This document shows, one piece after another, positions 62,301 through 64,000 of a stretch of DNA of 64,000 nucleotides; position 1 is the first letter of the stretch, and every line of letters begins with the position of its first letter. The notes below the pieces were generated by a model. The model had not been told where the DNA came from. It saw only the letters and a program-made list of their open reading frames with translations, and did not search any database. Origin of the DNA: VRUE01 sp963742535 (GTDB lineage Bacteria; Actinomycetota; Thermoleophilia; Solirubrobacterales; 70-9); assembly GCA_963742535.1 (NCBI GenBank), contig CAVUMC010000002.1:1240001-1304000 (forward strand). The letters are read 5' to 3'. A program made the position numbers and the translations under genes.

Positions 62301-62578
62301 GGCACCCGCAAGGCCTCCAAGGTCAGGCCGGGGGGCAGCGTGTCGGTAATCGTCACCGGGCTGTCGGTGGGCGCTGTGCCGACGTTGGTCGCCACGACCA
62401 TATAGGCGGGGTTTTCACCTATATAGCTGAAGGACATGCCCGGGGCGAAGTTCGTGGGCACCGAGTTGATGTCAAAGCGCCAGGCCGGGGCTGGTGCGGC
62501 GCTCGCCTGGGAGGCGGGCACGAGCAGGGCCCCGAGGGCCAGCAGGGCGATCGCGATCTTCTTGGTGACGGTGTTCAT
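59303..62578 (-). CDS. Large secreted Cys-module repeat protein (1091 aa)
   Basis: An exported protein with signal IAIALLALGALLVPASQASA. It begins with a DUF11-like beta domain (AYMVVATNVGTAPTDSPVTI, then TDTLPPGL) of about 130 residues, absent from its paralogue. Four Cys-Pro modules follow (CPANTQIG, CPASSRIG, CPSSSHLG, CPAASIYG). The final 350 residues align closely with those of the 996-residue protein (YLAGPYKGAPLSLAVITPAV, FKPKLGIRLFGSTKRGGHPA, LEGNVFLRSSTNKLPDLVVA). The tail is KKSKKKSKGKKQK and further basic residues. Coupled by ATGA to the propeller gene upstream. Function unknown. Confidence 0.82.
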   Translation of the reverse strand: MNTVTKKIAIALLALGALLVPASQASAAPAPAWRFDINSVPTNFAPGMSFSYIGENPAYMVVATNVGTAPTDSPVTITDTLPPGLTLEALRVPFNFGHNEGSCSMEGPTATCVFPPGIQPGELIYVSIGFDVDGTGTILHEGDVITDQATISGGGATAVVAENTTEISSAPPAFGFLSGIPGFGMTPYAEDGTAETLAGGHPHVMSINLAFSSKMIGPYPAGVDGGERNVNVALPRGMIVNPTATARRCGEVEMEAYACPANTQIGVVNIGTSIGGPTVAPESLYNMEPAPGKASNFGFIVVFYPVHIEGGVRPGDYTEMTETRGIPALYGKPAMSTQVLLWGDPSAPTFDYARRSPFGDCFESPCPVPEQDTPALTMSTSCSEMPEGKAEAFSWEHPDGPPAIREDVMRDANGNEIGITGCAGVEFNPTLKARPTTNVADSPSGLDVDLEVPQTSSLSQRATSNLRKAEVTLPEGLVINPSGANGLSGCSSAQVGIDNATTVPNGNPIACPASSRIGSIEVESALVDHPLPGSVYAATPGDNPFGSLLAIYAVIEDPRAGLLIKLPGHVVPDPNTGRLVATFDNNPQLPFSHFKLNFFGGAHGVLRTPSTCGNYSTTSSLTPWSAPDSGPPASAKDDYSISTPPAGGSCGSTLTNAPSFDAGVVSPIASKYTPFVLHLRRTDGSQPISSFKTTLPPGLTGRLAGTVECSDAALASSASKTGAQEQSAPSCPSSSHLGSVVAGAGAGPSPYYAHGNAYLAGPYKGAPLSLAVITPAVAGPYDLGTIVVRAALRVGGSTGQITAESDAIPSILQGIPLDVRSIDVQLDRPNFSLTGTSCNPSAFSGEATSTFGQVAPLSTRYQLGECKGLAFKPKLGIRLFGSTKRGGHPALKGTVTMPAGGANIAEASVALPHSEFLDQSHIGTVCTRVQFAEGDGNGSNCPAASIYGSATATSPLVDYALEGNVFLRSSTNKLPDLVVALHGPPSQPIAVDVAGRIDSVKGGIRTTFEGVPDLPVSSFVLSMQGGKKGLLQNSTNICKATNKATALIAAQNGKGVELRPELKNSKCAKAKKSKKKSKGKKQKHSPKRAAR

Positions 62579-64000
62579 CGACTCGCCCTCCGGTCAGTGT
62601 TGGCGGCTCGCTTATGGGCCTTGCTCTTGTGCTTGTGGGCCTTCTTCTTGTGCTTCTTGGCCACGCAGCGCGTCTTGCCCTTGGTGTGGACTGTCTTCTT
62701 GCCCTTGGGGCAGCGCGTCTGGTTGGTGCTCTGTTTGGGATTGGGAGGGCCTTCGAAGACACCCGACCCAGCGCCGGGGGCGTTCGATGGCTGGCTCGAG
62801 GGGCCGCGACAAGCATCGCCTTCGCAGTTCGCCGGGCGCGTTTCGTGCTGGGCGGCAAGGCCGCCGCCCACTTTCGCCGCATAGATGTCCTCCTGGGTGT
62901 CTTCATCGGAGGGCACCAGCTGCTGGCGGCTGAAGATGAAGGCGGTGTCACCCGATTCGGAGACTTCGGCCAGGTAGGAGGGATAGGGTCCAGTCCCAGT
63001 TGATAGGAGATAAATGCAGCCGCCATTGGAGGGGCTGTAGGCAGAGCTGCTTTCGGTGCAGGTGCCTTCGCCCGGGGCCTCCCACTCATAGGCGTCGAGG
63101 CAGGACCCGCCTGAGCCGACTTCCTGTTCTCTGCTCGAGCAGGTCACTTCACCGTTGACGTCGGCGGGGACGAGCTTGTCGACGCTCTGGAAGAAGAAGC
63201 GCTTGCCGTTTGGGGAGAGGTTGCGGCTGAGGAAGGCCTGAGCGTTGTAACTCAAATAGGAGGTCGGCGCGTGGAAGAGGTCAGCGGCCTTCAAGCTGGC
63301 TGGGCCGATCGGCGGGGCGCCGGTCGGGTTGCAGGTGAGGCAGCTGATCTGCCCGCTTTCGGCCTCGTAACGGTAGAACTCGGCGCAGGGCCTAGGACCA
63401 TTGTCTTCCCCGCACGCCTGCACCACTTGGGTTGGCGTGCTGTCGTAGGCGGTCTGAGCACGTCGGGAGCTGAAGACGAGAGTGCTGCCGTCGGAGCTGA
63501 CGCGAGCGACCTTCATGGCCAAGCTTCCACCTCCCCTTTGACCCCCCCACCAGTTGCTGGTGTATTCACCTTCGACGTAAGCGACGAAGGTGATGCAGCC
63601 GCCCTCGGCCGTGCAGGCGCCGCCGTCGTCGGCTTGCCAGAGGTAGACCGAGCAGGAGCCGAAATTGCTCTCGCCGGGGGAGCAATTACCCGAAGCCGCG
63701 GGCCCGGCGCCGTCGAGGTCGGCGTTGGCGGCGAAGTAGACGCGGTTGCCGTCCTCGGAGGAACCGAGCACACCGACGATCTGGGCGCCGTTGGGGTCAG
63801 AGCCATCGGGGGCAAGGTCGACCAATTCGCCGCTTTCGCGGTCATAGCGATAGAGGTCGTTGCCGGGACTCGGCGGCGGAGCGACTGAGGAGGCGTCGGT
63901 TGTCCAGTAGACGTGGCCCGCGTCCACCGCTACGCCGAAGACTCCCCGTGTGCCGGGGATGAATTCTTCGAAGTTGCCTTCGAAGCTGAGCACTCGGCGA
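62575..64000 (-). CDS. Secreted beta-propeller-like protein, 5' partial
   Basis: The frame is open to the window edge, so the N-terminus and any signal peptide are missing; about 474 codons are present. Blade-like strands recur: GVAVDAGHVYWTTDASSV, GSSEDGNRVYFAANADLDGA, VSSDGSTLVFSSRRA, LSPNGKRFFFQSVDKLVPAD. Paired-cysteine motifs include CLTCNPTGAPPIG, matching CVSCNPTNGRPIG in the 787-residue protein, and the C-terminus has NCEGDACRGP then CPKGKKTVHTKGKTRC and a very basic tail. It is the upstream paralogue of the 56921 product and is coupled by ATGA to the 1091-residue gene. Confidence 0.85.
   Translation of the reverse strand, partial: RRVLSFEGNFEEFIPGTRGVFGVAVDAGHVYWTTDASSVAPPPSPGNDLYRYDRESGELVDLAPDGSDPNGAQIVGVLGSSEDGNRVYFAANADLDGAGPAASGNCSPGESNFGSCSVYLWQADDGGACTAEGGCITFVAYVEGEYTSNWWGGQRGGGSLAMKVARVSSDGSTLVFSSRRAQTAYDSTPTQVVQACGEDNGPRPCAEFYRYEAESGQISCLTCNPTGAPPIGPASLKAADLFHAPTSYLSYNAQAFLSRNLSPNGKRFFFQSVDKLVPADVNGEVTCSSREQEVGSGGSCLDAYEWEAPGEGTCTESSSAYSPSNGGCIYLLSTGTGPYPSYLAEVSESGDTAFIFSRQQLVPSDEDTQEDIYAAKVGGGLAAQHETRPANCEGDACRGPSSQPSNAPGAGSGVFEGPPNPKQSTNQTRCPKGKKTVHTKGKTRCVAKKHKKKAHKHKSKAHKRAANTDRRASR

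Overview
The window reads as a chromosomal segment of a high-GC actinobacterium, most likely class Thermoleophilia (Solirubrobacterales-like). The clues are the fused E1-E2 oxoglutarate dehydrogenase, an actinobacterial-type aconitase, UbiA-type decaprenyl-phosphate phosphoribosyltransferase, VapBC, GC-rich third codon positions, many GTG/TTG starts, leaderless promoters, and a family of secreted decapeptide-repeat proteins that I associate with this class. This placement is inference from gene content; no rRNA or marker search was possible.

Layout. 1-6154: end of the complex I operon (nuoM partial, nuoN), an acyl-CoA ligase, an AEC permease and a VOC protein. 6189-14607: a tandem ThyX-like protein, small membrane and unknown proteins, a prepilin-like protein, vapBC, a TetR/CrtA-like pair with a clear operator, a flippase-like membrane protein and a sulfotransferase. 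14657-16524: RibD-like reductase and acyl-CoA dehydrogenase. 16526-19775 plus 22550-23149: five paralogous secreted decapeptide-repeat proteins. 19894-22557: phosphotransferase, histidine kinase and single-domain receiver. 23249-28213: DEAD-box helicase, quinone oxidoreductase, PfkB kinase, citrate synthase. 28215-31716: NodU-type carbamoyltransferase and three small unknown proteins. 31724-35358: UbiA enzyme and a three-gene two-component operon. 35468-39235: alkyl-DHAP synthase-like oxidase and a double-domain acyl reductase (possible ether-lipid module). 39297-47467: fused oxoglutarate dehydrogenase, a DUF3817 protein, a probable structured ncRNA, aconitase and an SDR. 47567-52327: c-di-AMP riboswitch with a NlpC/P60-like hydrolase, then a polyamine-type ABC importer. 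52324-64000: a six-gene, translationally coupled operon of large secreted proteins of unknown function, running off the right edge.

Central metabolism is well represented: complex I, citrate synthase, aconitase and oxoglutarate dehydrogenase all sit here, with fatty-acid activation and oxidation genes nearby. Much of the rest is cell-surface biology. The most novel-looking system is the 52324-64000 operon, in which two protein types alternate (beta-propeller-like, then a repeated Cys-Pro module type) and all end in basic tails.

No stretch longer than about 300 bases lacks a gene; the largest gaps are 188 bases (18862-19049 and 43647-43834) and about 270 bases (47468-47736, which holds the riboswitch). 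I saw no tRNA, rRNA, insertion sequence, CRISPR array or replication origin. Thirteen genes show a TANNNT box 6-8 bases upstream of their start codon, which suggests that leaderless transcription is common here and which helped to set several starts.
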